Assembly (NCBI RefSeq): GCF_011745365.1
Contig: NW_024468918.1
Coordinates: 896,488-960,487, forward strand
DNA: 64,000 bases
DNA from: Cryphonectria parasitica EP155
Taxonomy: Eukaryota; Ascomycota; Sordariomycetes; Diaporthales; Cryphonectriaceae
Direction of reading: 5' to 3'
Part shown: positions 10,848-22,363 of the stretch, piece by piece
How positions within the stretch are numbered: position 1 is the stretch's first letter
How the letters are laid out: every line of letters starts with the position of its first letter
Made by a program: the position numbers and the translations under genes
The notes under the pieces: model-generated
The model's database searches: none
What the model saw: only the letters and a program-made list of their open reading frames with translations
What the model was told of the DNA's origin: nothing

Positions 10848-11321
10848 CTACTCAGGAGCGAGAACCCGTATCCCCCCACATGCTGGTCCGACGAGACCTG
10901 CCCACGCGGACCAGACCGCTTCAGCACCCTCCGCGCTTCCCCTGATGGTAGCGATGCGGGCCTGCTCGTGCTGGAGCTCTCCCCCTCGTCATTATCACCC
11001 ACCGTCGACGAGGCCAGCCCGCCCCTTTGCCGGTACGACCATGCGATGCAGGGGCACACCATGGCCCAGCTCGAGCAGACCGTGCAGGCGATCCAGGAGA
11101 ATGGTGTAGAGCCCGAGCCGTGTGCGGGCTACCGGCTGGCAGAGGTGCTTCTTCGCCGCTACCAGATGGATGGGGAACAGGCTGATGTTGTCGCTGGGGA
11201 GTGCGGGCGCCCGAGGTTATTGCTCTTCCGGGACAGCGATTCGTACCCATCGCGGCAGGCGAAGAGGGTCGAGCCGGGAGACGAGGACGGGTACTTTGTC
11301 GGATGGAATCCCCCAGATTGA
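10848..11321 (+). CDS. 3' exon of a hypothetical protein (5' end unresolved)
   Basis: The open frame from an acceptor at 10847 (or 10855) to a TGA at 11319-11321 encodes about 157 residues with a strong coding look: NPYPPTCWSDETCPRGPDRF, TMAQLEQTVQAIQENGVEPE, AGYRLAEVLLRRYQMDG, ending DEDGYFVGWNPPD. There is no suitable ATG inside, so at least one upstream exon must exist. The best phase-compatible donor is GTAAGA at 10741. I recognise no family. Trp/Cys near the start and several acidic turns suggest a small folded domain. Confidence 0.42.
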   Translation, partial: LLRSENPYPPTCWSDETCPRGPDRFSTLRASPDGSDAGLLVLELSPSSLSPTVDEASPPLCRYDHAMQGHTMAQLEQTVQAIQENGVEPEPCAGYRLAEVLLRRYQMDGEQADVVAGECGRPRLLLFRDSDSYPSRQAKRVEPGDEDGYFVGWNPPD

Positions 11322-11340
11322 TGGGAGGAATAGCGTACAA

Positions 11341-11566
11341 GGAGGGGAGGGTGGGCAGCGTTCATTTTTGTTTTTGGGATGGGAGGGTGGGTAGCGTGTA
11401 TGGTATTGTCTCTGCAAGCATGTCTCTATTTTTGTTGTTTTCTTTGTTCTCGGATGGGTGGGTGGGCAGCGAAACAAAGAAAAAAGCGTGTTTGTCTTTC
11501 TGTTCTGTTATTTTCGACTGACTTGGATGGATGACCAGCGAATGGTATAGTCTCTGCAGGCGCACG
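11341..11566. repeat. Degenerate tandem repeat (GGGTGGGCAGCG / GTCTCTGCA units)
   Basis: Related segments recur at 11347, 11383, 11453 and 11525. Each has a GGATGGGTGGG(C/T)AGCG-like head, and two are followed by TGGTAT(T/A)GTCTCTGCA(A/G)GC and a TTTTTGTTGTTTT stretch. Spacing is about 36-75 bp. It lies in the 640 bp space between two convergent gene ends and is probably an eroded minisatellite. Confidence 0.55.
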
Positions 11567-11963
11567 CATCTTGTTGTTTTGTCGTTTTGGTACTTAGCGA
11601 TTTCGCGTGCTTGATATACTGTTCGTTAGCGTTTCTCCCCTTGAATTAACACCGACGGGTCCGGGGAGAAAACCATAAAACAAAAATGAGATTCCGTATT
11701 TGGACATCCTGCCAATACCGAATACTGTCGTCCCAATCATATCTGTCGTATGCACCTTTTCCCTTTTACCCAATAGTAACAGTGCCGCTGCAGGTGGCTA
11801 TTCCCAGTACCTGGTATTCTCTCTCTTGTGGAATGCGCCCAAAACACCTTACATCCATCATTCAATCAAGCAAGCTGACACAAGGAAGAAAAGAAAAGAA
11901 AAAAAAGTCTCGTCTTATCGTGTGAAGCATATCGTGTCGCAACGAACACAAGACGTCGGGAAT

Positions 11964-14026
11964 TTAGAGACCATGCCGAGCCCCCAGCGGGCGTCTTGCA
12001 CCTCCCTCCTCTTCTTCCTGGCCATGAAACCAGCGGCCCTTGTCGTCCCCGATCTTCCTCCTGAACATCCCAAGGTCCTTGAGTAGGGCGTGCATGTGAT
12101 CCTGCATCTCGTCGTGGCGGTCCTCATAGTCATCCGAATTGTAGGCCTCGTCCTCGTCGCTGTCCTCGTAATAGGTCTCGTCCTGTTCTTCGACTCCTGC
12201 GTCCTGATCTGCCTCGTGCTTCTTCTTCTCTTCGCCGTCCTCCATTGGGAGGCCGTCCGCCGTGCCAGGTCGGCTCGCGCTCGGGACTACAGAGATGGGG
12301 TTCTTGAGGCTCTCGAGGGCCAACTTCAGGTGTAGCCGCAGGGCCTCGTTCTCGGTCTGCAGCGACCTGATCTTGGCCTCGTACACCTGTCCTCTCTCCT
12401 CCATCATGCGCTGCATGCTGCCGACGCGGTTCTGGTATTCCTCGAGTTTCTCACCCTGCTCCTTGGCATTCTTCTCCCTTGACTGGCTCTCGCTCACCGA
12501 GACCTGCAGCACGCGGATCTCCTCGGCCATGGCGGCAATTTGGGCGTCCCGCTCGGCGCTGGAGATGTGGTCCTGGTTGACGACGGCGCGCGTGCGGATC
12601 CTCTTGGCCTGGTCTGCGTAGCGCAGAGTGGAGAGGGTCTCTTCGTAGTCGGAGGGGGCGATGCAGGCGATCATGGCGGTCTTGGAGTTGCCGCCCAGGG
12701 AGTCCTTGAGGAGCCAGGTGAGAATGGAGTCACGGTAAGGAACGACCGCGTCCTTGGGACCCCGCGCGCCGCCCTTGCCAGATCGGTGATTGGCCTTGGG
12801 GTCTGCCAGCGCGGCGATGACGCGGCCCAGGGTGGTGAGGGACTTGTTGATGTTGCTACCCTCGCGCAGGCGCTGGCCCGTGGCCTCGGTGGCTTTGGCA
12901 CGCTCGCTGCCGGCCAGATCGACAAGGCGTATGCGGCTGCTCCGCTCGGTGGTCTCGTCCGTCTCCATGTCGTGGTGGATCTGCTTCAGCATGAGGGTGA
13001 AGACGGCATGGCTCCGGCTCGACGTGTCGTTCATCTTGGTCGAGGCGGTGGTGCGCGAGCTGTCGCCCATCTTCATGTAGCGCAGGATCTCGTCGATGGT
13101 GCGGACGGGGACCTCGGTCAGGTCCTTGACGTAGGGGCCCTCGGTGGGGGACTCGCGTATCTTGAGGTAATAGGGAGCCTGGTTGGGAATAACGGGGACC
13201 AGCAGGTCGCGGACGTGTTCGTTGTAAACTTCAAAGTAGGAGACTCGCACACCGTACGAGATGTTGGGCGTTTCATTCTGGGCGGCCTCGATGCGCTCGA
13301 AGAGGTCCTGGCACGTGCGTGGGATGAGGCCTGGGCGGTCTGGGGTGCCCATCATGGTGTAACTCTTGCCTGAGCCCGTCTGTCCATAGGCGAAGATGCA
13401 GGTGTGGTAACCCTCGAAGTTGTGGTCGAGGAACTCCTCGCCAAGGCTGTTATAGACATCCTCCTGGTGGGCGTAGTGGGGGTCGCTGGGGTTGTGGCTC
13501 CAGAAGGAGTTGTCAAAGGCAAAGTTCCTCTCCTCGATGACCTTTCGCGCCTTGATCAACCTGTTGTTGGCGGGGTCGCTGTCGTTGGGAGGGAGGAGGG
13601 TTGTGACCTGGCTGATGGGGTCCATGTCCACGAGGCATTCTGCGCCTCGTTCGATCTCTGTGATGAAGATGAGAAGACACGAGTTAGCGAAAGGGGCCGA
13701 CGTATTCACAGAGAGCCGAGGAGAGAGAGGAGGGAGGGAGAGGCCTAGAGAGGGACAGTAATAACACACGCACACAGACACATACCTCGAGGCAGGAAGG
13801 CCCTGACGCGCACCACGACACGCACATTTCCTCCATTGTCCAACCTGGGAAGCGTGCCATCGCGAGCCCGTAACGACGGCGTCGAGGCTGAAGAGCGGAC
13901 GGCCCGCGGGTCGACGAGGGCGTGGGCGGCGGCGGGCATGAGTCTTGGTTCGAAGGAGTATCCTATAAGGGTTTCTGAGATGTCGTCTAGTATCTCACGA
14001 TATCGCTGTCGTCGAGAGGAATGCAT
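11964..14026 (-). CDS. Short kinesin-3 (Unc104/KIF1-type) motor lacking FHA and PH domains
   Basis: Two exons, 13786-14026 and 11964-13657 (644 aa), donor GTATGT, acceptor CACAG. A 70-residue N-terminal extension precedes the motor head (about 72-440). Visible motifs are the P-loop GQTGSGKS (172-179), switch I NDTSSRSH and switch II LVDLAGSER. HNFEGYHTCIFAYGQTGSGK is the Unc104-type signature. A coiled-coil region follows, then an acidic, Tyr/Asp/Glu-rich tail ending GRWFHGQEEEE. The protein stops where other kinesin-3s carry FHA, CC2 and PH domains. Fungi are known to have such an FHA-less kinesin-3 (Neurospora NcKin3, linked to mitochondrial movement), and this is its likely counterpart. 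A 277-codon antisense frame is a codon shadow. Confidence 0.92.
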
Positions 14027-15202
14027 ATGATGTCGTCACCCTCGCTCGACGTGTATGTTTGTTCAACTCTCTTTCTCTGGTTGTTTTTCTTCTTCTTCTT
14101 TTCTTCCCCTTGCTATCTCTCTTTGGGCAGGAATGCAGCAAGGCTGTCTGTCGTGCCTGCATTGGTGGCTGGAACTTTGGCCCCCCTCCCCTGCCACCTG
14201 CCGATTGACTGGTTACTGATCCTGGTCAGTGGGTGGTTGGTGCTTGTTGATTTCCTTGCCATTTTGGGAAAGGTGACGTACTACTCCCCTGTTATCGTTT
14301 CCACGACGATCTGTGTAAGTCTTATCGATAAAGATAAGTCACTACTGGAAGGTACGAACCACAGCATGTTATCTGTTCATCGATCACGGCATGTGGTGTG
14401 GGAAGCCGCACCGCACTTTCTCCTCTTATCAAAGCTGGCTCTGCTACCCTTAGACTCACTCACACCCTCCCTCCCTACTTTAACCGAGTTCTACGCAGTC
14501 AGCCCAACGCCTCATACATAATCAATACATGCTGAGAACCTTCGAACATCATCATCATCATCATCATCATCATCTGTAAGATGAGAACTTCTGGTCTTTT
14601 CAGCAGGTGGCAGAGAAGCGAGTGAGGTGACGGTGTCTGCTCACCTTCAACGCCAACAGAGCTTCGTCAAGATATGTTGCGCCTTACAGCTTAAAGGAGG
14701 ACATATTCAATGAGAACGACCTCAAGCTGAATGTGTGTGATCAAGTTGACCAGATGTTCAGAGAGCACCTCCCCACACGTCGAGCCTAGGCTGGCCGTCA
14801 CGCACACATCAAGGCAGAGACCCTAATTCATGTCACCAAGTTAAAGAGACAGCTTGTCTGAACGCTCATAACTTTCATTGCAGCGAGACTGAGCAGGGCA
14901 TCTGAGCGAGTACCCGTGCATGTGAAAAGTATGTACATGCAAGAAAGGTTGGAAAAAAAAAAGCCAACCAGAAAAAGACAAAGAGGTAAAACCAAAACAG
15001 TCCCGGTTCCCCAAACCCTCATGAGGTCGGCTCATCCGCTGCTGACCTTGGGAGGAAAAACAGAATTCGATGCGTACATGGCGATCCAGAGCCCCAAGAA
15101 GCCAACCAGGGCTTCTCAGGCTATATAAAACACCCCTTGAAGCTCAGTGTCGGCTTCGTCTCATCTCCTTCGAAGAAATGGGGTGCTCGTGGCATCGGCC
15201 TT
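14027..15202. other. Intergenic region with a (CAT)9 microsatellite
   Basis: This spans the kinesin promoter side and the end of the cell-wall protein gene. It carries a (CAT)9 repeat at 14547-14573. The short open frames here have no coding character. Confidence 0.5.
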
Positions 15203-17805
15203 TTACAGTCCCGTGGCCGAAGCTGGGCAGGATGATCCGCAGACGGTCGAGACGGAGATGAGGGTCACGGTTGACGCATTGCACTGGTTACCCGTGTACC
15301 CCTGTCCGGTAGGCTTGGCTGTGGCGACGGCCTCGGCAGTCTGGGTAGTCTTGGACGAGACGGTCAGGGTCATGGTGGATGCGACGCCGCCCGAGCCCGT
15401 CAACGTCAGGGTCACAGTCTCCTGCGCGAGGACCTCAGACGCCGTCACGGTGTTCGTGAGGACCTGCGCCGTAGAGCCTGATCCGACGGTGACATAGACT
15501 GTCGACACGATAGGCTTGGCGGTCGTGGACGCCGTCTGGATGGCAGCCGAGGTGGAGACGGTGCTTGTCAGAACTAATCACATTCAGTCAAAGGTTAGCA
15601 CTTGGAACAGAGACAAGAAAAGAGAAAAGCAACAGAAAGAGGCTCACCTTGAGAGCCCAGGGTGACGGTGACGACAGTCTCCACAGGCAGCTGCGAAGTC
15701 ACGGTCTTGTACACGACGGTGCCGTTGGAGTAAGGAGGGGCGCTGGCTCCCACAGGAGAGGAAGAAGAGGTCTCCTCAGAGGGGATAGTCACCGTCTTGG
15801 TGACCTGGCCGATCGAGGTGGAGGTCGACTCGACCCCAGAGACGGTGACGGTCACGACGCTCTGGGTCTGGCCGACAGAGAGGTAGGTGGCCACGGACTC
15901 GGTGGTTGCGGAGGCAGCATTGGCGACTGCGGTCTTGGTGATGACGGTCGTGGATGGGACGAGCGTCGACGAGGTCGTGGCAACACCTGAGACCGTGATG
16001 GTGACAATGTGGGGCACCTGGACGACAGAGCTGCTGACGATAACCTCGGTGGTGACGGCCTCGGCAGCCGATGTGGACTGAGCTGCGACAGCGGTGGTGA
16101 TGATGCTGGTGACGTCGTAGGAGCTCACGGAGGTTGTCTCCTGGCCGCCGACGGTGATGGTCACCACGGACTGGGTAGGCTGGACCTTGGTCACGACGCT
16201 GGTGACCTGGACGGCTGCCGCCGACGAGGTTGCTGTGGGGAGGTAGTAGGACACAGAGCCGGAGACGATGGTGGTCACGACCGCAGAGCTCAGGCTGGCG
16301 GCCACCGAGGAGGAGACACCCTGGGCAGCGGTGACGGGGCAGATGGTGGTGGTCTCGGCGATGGTGTCGGTGACAATGACCGTCTGGACGGCAGAGGAGC
16401 CCAGGGAGGACTGGAGGGCAGAGATGGCAGATGTGGCCGTGGCAGCTGGGCAGTTGGTGATGCTGGCGGCACAGGAGACGACGGTGTAGGCCTGGGTGAC
16501 CTGGATGGTCAGGGTGGTCTGCGGGCCGGACTCGCTGGTGCTGGCGGCGACGCTGGCGGCGCCAGTGACAGCAGCAACGCCCGAGGTGATGGTCCTCACA
16601 GTGGTAGACACGGGGATGATCTTGGTGGACACGACCGACGCGTTGCGGGCGGGGCAATTGGTGACAGTCGGCGCGCAGGAGAGCACGGTGGCCAGGCTGG
16701 TGCTGTAGATGGTCTCAGTGACCACCTCGACGGCGGCAACAGAGGAGCTGCTGGGGGAGCCGGTGATAGCAGCCGCAGAAGAGATGGCGACGGCGGTGGC
16801 GTTACCACTGACGGCCGCGACGCCAGGAGTCAGGGTGCGGGTCACGACCGCCGTGGAGGTCGGGATAAACTCGGTCGAGACGGACTGGTTGCGAAGCGGG
16901 CAGTTGGTCACTGTGGCAGCACACGAGAGCACGGTGTGGAGGCTGGTGGTGTACAAGGTCTCGGTCACAATCTCGACCGCGGCCGAGGTGCTGTTCAGGG
17001 CGCCTACGACAGCAGCCGGGCTCGAGCCACTGGCAACACCGCTCACAACACCACTGGGCCTCCCGCTCGGGATGCCGCTCGGGGCTGGTCCACTGGGGGC
17101 AGCAGTGACAGCACCGGCTCCAGACCGTGAGATGCCAGAGCCGCGAGGAGCTCCAGAGGCGACAGCGCCGGCTGCAGACACAAAGGGCACCCCCGAGCCT
17201 TGGGGCGCGCCCGAGACCGCGGCGGCACCGGACACGGGAGGCAGGCCTGAGCCACGAGGAGCACCAGAGATGGCGGCAGCTCCAGACACAGCGGGGAGGC
17301 CGGAGCTTTGGGGGGCTCCAGACACAGCGGCAGCTCCAGACACAGCGGCGGCCCCAGACACAGCGGGGAGGCCAGAGCTTTGGGAAGCAACAGAGACTGT
17401 CCTTACCGTGGTGGAAACGGCCACGATCTCGGTGGACAGTGTCGAGCTGCGGGCTGGGCAGTCCGTGATGGAGGCCGCACAGCTCGTGACGGTGTTAATG
17501 TTTGTGGTGTAGATGGTCTCGGTGACGACCGACTCGGAGGCGGCACCGGCAGCGTTCACAGTGTCGCCAGTTGAGGCAGCAGGAACGCCGGATGGGGACG
17601 CGGCTCCAGAGGTCGAGAAGGCAGAGACGATGCCGGTCAGGCTCTGGAGACCCGCAGAGCCAGAAGGCTGGACAGTTAGGGAGAGGGTCTCATCAGGCTC
17701 GCAAGAATCGTCAGTGGCCGTGGCGTTGGTGCTGATGGCGGCTCCGAGAGCGCCGCGGGAGAAGAGCAAGAGGGCAGCAACGGCCCCGACATTGTGGAAC
17801 AACAT
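15203..17805 (-). CDS. Secreted Ser/Thr/Val/Ala-rich cell-wall or adhesin-like protein with Cys repeats
   Basis: Two exons, 15649-17805 (ending G at 15648) and 15203-15573, 842 aa, donor GTGAGC, acceptor GATTAG. The start at 17805 gives a clear signal peptide (MLFHNVGAVAALLLFSRGALG, cleaved near Ala22). The rest is almost entirely Ser/Thr/Val/Ala, expected to be heavily O-mannosylated. Four copies of a Cys module occur: TETIYTTxxxTVxSCAxxxTxCPAR (two Cys, seven residues apart) followed by STxxxxxSTxVxT. Between the first two copies is a block of short Ser-Gly-Leu-Pro-Ala-Val-Ser-Gly-Ala repeats. The C-terminus is Cys-containing (QCNAS...VCGSSC) and has no GPI-type hydrophobic tail in this model, so it is probably a wall-bound or released glycoprotein. 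Exact function is unknown. Confidence 0.82.
17167..17395 (-). repeat. In-frame minisatellite inside the cell-wall protein gene
   Basis: Units of about 18-54 bp built from CCAGACACAGCGG and CAGAGCTTTGGG words repeat here and encode Ser-Gly-Ala-Pro/Leu-Pro-x-Val-Ser-Gly-Ala-Ala motifs. Repeat number is likely to vary between strains, as in many fungal surface proteins. Confidence 0.7.
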
Positions 17806-20468
17806 GATAGCGGGTGCGTCTTGTTTCAACGGTTTTGTTTTCAGAGAATGGCTTCGAGTGAGGAAGAAAGTGAGAGAGAGAGGTCTGTTGTCTGTTTCTT
17901 TTTCCCAATCGAGGGTGGATGAGGGCGAAGACTGTGGGTGAGGCTGGAAGAGAACGAATGCGGTGACCAAAGCACCTGTGAAAGAATGAAAGACCCGCTG
18001 GGCGCGTGAAACCACGAAGATGAAAGAAAGAATGAACGAGGCAGGCGATACTGACGATGCTACAGAAGACCTCTCCTTCCTGTGAGGCCCTCAGAACGGG
18101 ATGCTCTTGGCCCTTATATTCAACCATCTCGACGGCTCGGCTGAACCTTGCTGGGGGGGGGGGGGAGACCAATCATCATTCACCCTGGGGAAGGTCTCCT
18201 GAGGTCTCCACGGCACATGACTCCACTGACCCCCCAGTAACGCGGTCGTCGGGATGTTTCCTATAGTGGAAGGGAAGGTAGTGGTGGTGAACATGTTTCG
18301 AAACGCTGTCCGTCATCCTGCTTGATGTTGTAAATGAGCTGATGTGGGGAAGTCAGGAGGCGGCTCTCTCTCTTGTGTCTCCAGAGCTGCAGGCGAGTTG
18401 AGTGGCATCGCCAGTCCCCTGCCTATGATCCCTGATGTTCTTTGCGGCGATACGCCGCTGGTTCGGACCTGGCTCCACACCCCTCCCCTGCAGCCGATCC
18501 ATTCCCGCCGCATCCGCATTGAAACGGCCCCAACAGATGCTCCTGAAATCGTGGGATTGCAGGTAGCTGACGACGTGCTCTTGCCTCCAATGGATAGTTG
18601 GTTGGCAAGCTGCGTCAGGCCATTCAACTACTCCCGGCGCGTGCCTGGCTTGAGGAGACTGGCTCTCGCTCTTTGATCCTGGGGTGTCGACTACCAGGCT
18701 GTGCTGCCCTCCTGTTCTAGGATCAGACAAGGGTTCGAGGATTCTCTTTTGGAAGTTTGTGAGGAGCCAGAGGTAGGGATTCTCAAATGAGCACGTCAAG
18801 GAGGGTTTTTGGGATGCCAGTGCCTTCTGCCTCTCTCTCTCTCCCCCTCTCTCCCTCTCTTCTGCCATTACAGCTAGTCCAGTTGGGACGAGATCATTAA
18901 TGTGAATGGGGTTTCAGAACAGGGTGTGCGGATCGGGAAGTGGAATTGTTATGTAAATGGGCAGAGTGCTGCCCGCCTGCACCCGAAGGAGGAAGTTGGC
19001 CGTTATTTCCGAGGTCAACTTGCCCTTTTTTTTTCTTTTCCTTTTTCCCTTCTTCTTTTGTTTTCATTATGGAGTGATTAATTACCTAATCAAGTGTTTT
19101 CATAGCAATGGTTTGGGCCGTAGGTATTCATCCATGTATCCTAACAAGGAAACAAAAGGTCTAGAACGTAGATCACTCAAGTGTGATGTGGAGGACCCAA
19201 GAGATTTATTTGACATGTGATGACGTGGTTCAAAGCCTGTCCGTACGGGGGTTGAATATTACAGCTTGGGTTGGGAGATGATGGATCACTATGTGGAAAA
19301 AGCTCGAATGACAGGATGGATTCGACCTCGGTTTGACGGGGGGGGGGAGAGAAAACAAAAAAAGGAGACATGGAGCACATCTACAGGCAATTCTATTTTG
19401 GTTCTGTCCCAGGCTTCGTTTGTGTGCACAGACAGAGCAGTTGAGAATAGAGGAGCCCACACGGACGTTTTGAAACGTTGTTTGGATACTATGCACTTTG
19501 GCGTCGGTTCCTAAAGAAGACAGATGTATCCACCTCACCTGGTCAGGGGCCAAAACGCGGGTGGATGATTCCCCTTCCCTCCACTGAAGGGGGAGCATAC
19601 CGACCAGGGCTGCTCGGGAATTAAGGGTGGTTTGCCAAGACCCTGTTTACAAAGCATCTGTCAAAAGTGGTGCGTGTGTTTGTGTGTGTCTGTTGTTTTG
19701 CTCGCCTGGACGAGCTCGGGCAGAGAGTTGAGATGAACGAGAGCTCATCTCTGTGTTTATGCATCCAACTTAAGCTCGTCTGGAGTGCTAAGGTCTCCAG
19801 GGCCACAACATGAGCTGATAGGGTGGACCAAACTTGCACTGCCCCTCCAACCCCTCCCCCCCCCTTCCGGCCCCCTCCTCCGAAAACAAGCATATGTGCT
19901 GCATATATTGAGGCTTGTGGCTATGTGAGTAGCAGTCAACCATAGAATTAACACACAACCTTGACCTGTAATGCTATGCATACCTCAGCACGACATCCTG
20001 GATGTCCCAGGCCGGGTGCAGGCCTTGAGCTGAGGGGTTGCGCGGGGAAAATATTCCGTTCCGAGGATAATATTATGTGCAGTTGACAGGGGAGGCTTTC
20101 CAAGATCTGCTACTATCATGTAAGTAATGGATAACACTATGAGCTATTAACGGAATCTAGGTAGTTTTTGGTATTCATCTTTATAACTTTTTACTATACA
20201 CAATTCAAGATGCAACAGTTGACTAGGATTTTCAACAGGTTGCATAGTAAGATCAGAGGACTGAACTTTGGAACATGAATTGATGAATCAAGTACAATAT
20301 ATGGCTGATTTCGCAATTGCAGCAATATTATAAGTCTATCAGCACTCTTCTAATCTTCTGATATTCTCTGTTTCCTTCAATTGCAACGCTTCATTCCTTC
20401 CCGGCCCATACGCGCCACAAGTCATGATCATCCTTCACAAGCCTCACATTATTTTGTTGAAGAAAAAT
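17806..20468. other. 2.7 kb intergenic region, no supported gene
   Basis: This holds the promoter of the cell-wall protein (right of 17805) and the 3' flank of the ammonium transporter. It includes a G13 run at 18153-18165, a CT-rich block near 18830 and an AT-richer segment at about 20040-20400. A 171-codon minus-strand frame (18353-18868) and its plus-strand partner overlap each other and lack motifs, so I do not call them. Confidence 0.5.
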
Positions 20469-22363
20469 TTAAACAGCCTTTTCCGCGTCATCTGCCTTGG
20501 AGGGCCCAACCACAGACGTGGCCCTCAGGCTGCCCTGGCTGGAACGGTTCTCCTCGCTCGCGCCGAGCAGCTCGTTGACGTGCCGGCTCAGCTCGACGTA
20601 GTCGTACGCAAACTCGCCCAGCTGGCCGTCGTCCAGGCCCATCTCCTCCTCGTCGTTGTCGACGCGCAGGCGGAGGCCAGGGACGAGGTTCATGAGGAAG
20701 AGGATGAGGCAGGTCATGCCAAAGGCGTACGAGAAACCGGCCACGCAGTCGGCGAGCTGGTAGGCCAGCTGGATGTAGTTGTGGTTGAGCCAGCCGCCGG
20801 AAATCTCGGAGAAGCCGTCGAGGTGCGCAATGTAATCGCTATCAAGGCGGTAGTCGTTAGCAAATTTTTCATTTAAAGCAGGCGCCTCCTGGACACCATA
20901 TGTAGAGGGTGAATTAATATACTTACGCAGCAAAGAGACCAGTGAGCAGGTTGCCCACAATACCACCGATGGCATGCTCGGCAAAAATATCCAGGGCGTC
21001 GTCAACACCGACCCAGAACTTGATCTGGGTGGCCAGGTTGCACACAATGCCGCCCACAACGCCAAAGACAACAGCAGACCACGCAGGAACGAAACCTGAA
21101 GCTGGGGTGATAGCAACCAGACCCTGTTTTGAGAAATTAGCCAAGATGGATCTCTCATTTGTTGGCCAAGTACGTTGTTCCATATTTCGTGAAGAGAGGA
21201 ACAAAGTTCAAAATAATTAAAAGAATACTCACAGCAATGGCACCGCTGCAGAAACCGACAGCACTCCACTTCCTCTCCAGACGGTAATCCATCAGGCACC
21301 AGGTGAAACCACCGACACAGGCGGCAATGTGCGTCACAATGCAGGCCATGACAGCGCGCAGGTTAGCGGCGAGAGCACTGCCGCCGTTGAAGCCGAACCA
21401 GCCCACCCAGAGGAAGACAGTGCCGAGGACGACGTGGGTGACGTTGTGCGGGCGGTACGGGAGGCCGTGGACCTTGTCGTAGCCGGCGCGCTTGCCCAGC
21501 ATCAGCGACATGGCGAGGGCGGCGGCGCCAGAAGAGATGTGGACGGGCGTGCCACCGGCAAAGTCGAGGCCGCCGAGCTTGAAGGACCAGCCGTTGGCGT
21601 TCCAGGTCCAGTAGGCGATGGGGTCGTACACGATGGTCGACCAGATGAAGACGAAGACGACAGCTGGGAGCATGCGGCCGCGGTCGGCAGCTGCGCCGAT
21701 GGCCAGAGCAGGACTATTATTATGGAAAACACAGGTCAGCATGATTGTGCGTAGAGATTTATCTAAACCTCCTTTTCTGGAAGACTGGAAGGAAAAAAAC
21801 ACGTACGTGATGGCAGCAAACATGCCCTGGTACAGGCAGAACAGCAGATCCGGGATCTTGGAGCTTCCCACGCTGGGCTCAGCCAGCACCTTCATCAGAC
21901 CAAAGTTGGACAGATCACCGATATAGGCGCTGCCCGTGTGGCTGAAAGTCAAGGAATAACCCCAAAAGAACCACTGAAACCCGACGACGGCAATACTCAT
22001 CATGGACAGCCAGATGAGCGAGAGGGCCGACTTGCGACGAGCAAGTCCACTGTAGAAGAAGCCCACACCTGGCACCATGAGGAGAACGAGGGCCGACGAG
22101 GTCAGGATCCAGGCGAAGTCGCCAGACTATAGTATTGGACATAGCGAGTCAGTAAGAATTCATTATTATACGTTGCAATGATCATTCACACCCTCGTACG
22201 CAAACAAAACAAACACAAGAAAGTATATCATGAATAGGGTGTGGCGTATATTCATTTCATCACATACCGAATAGTAAACATTGAGATCCTCAGTCAGCGA
22301 GTCGCCGCCATTGCTGGCGACGCCACTCGTACCATTGTACGTTTCAAGAGGACCGGCCGACAT
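20469..22363 (-). CDS. Ammonium transporter (Mep/Amt family)
   Basis: Five exons on the minus strand: 22268-22363, 21807-22126, 21233-21713, 20927-21123 and 20469-20838, giving 487 aa. All junctions are GT-AG and in phase (donors GTATGT, GTACGT, GTGAGT, GTAAGT). It has the eleven-helix Amt fold: ILTSSALVLLMVPGVGFFYS opens helix 1, and FAAITPALAIGAAADRGRM is the family signature. The two pore histidines are visible in GGTPVHISSGAAALA and DIFAEHAIGGIVGN. The C-terminal cytosolic tail (DNDEEEMGLDDGQLGEFAYD) is the regulatory tail of fungal Mep proteins. It moves ammonium across the plasma membrane. Promoter GATA motifs fit nitrogen-catabolite control by an AreA/Nit2-type factor. The paralogue (MepA, B or C) cannot be assigned here. 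Confidence 0.96.

Noticed and set aside
12540..13373. 277-codon plus-strand frame opposite the kinesin motor
   Set aside because: It mirrors high-GC kinesin codons and has no recognisable domain. The kinesin frame is certain.
14547..14573. (CAT)9 repeat considered as a coding His tract
   Set aside because: No open frame with a start and coding context surrounds it; it is an intergenic microsatellite.
16009..17130. 373-codon open frame on the plus strand (Gly/Asp/Arg-rich)
   Set aside because: It is antisense to the repetitive Ser/Thr/Val frame of the cell-wall protein, and its Asp/Gly/His composition is what that repeat gives when read backwards. No start context, introns or motifs.
18353..18868. 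171-codon minus-strand frame upstream of the cell-wall protein
   Set aside because: Starts in a CT/GA repeat, overlaps an equally long plus frame, and shows no protein-like core.
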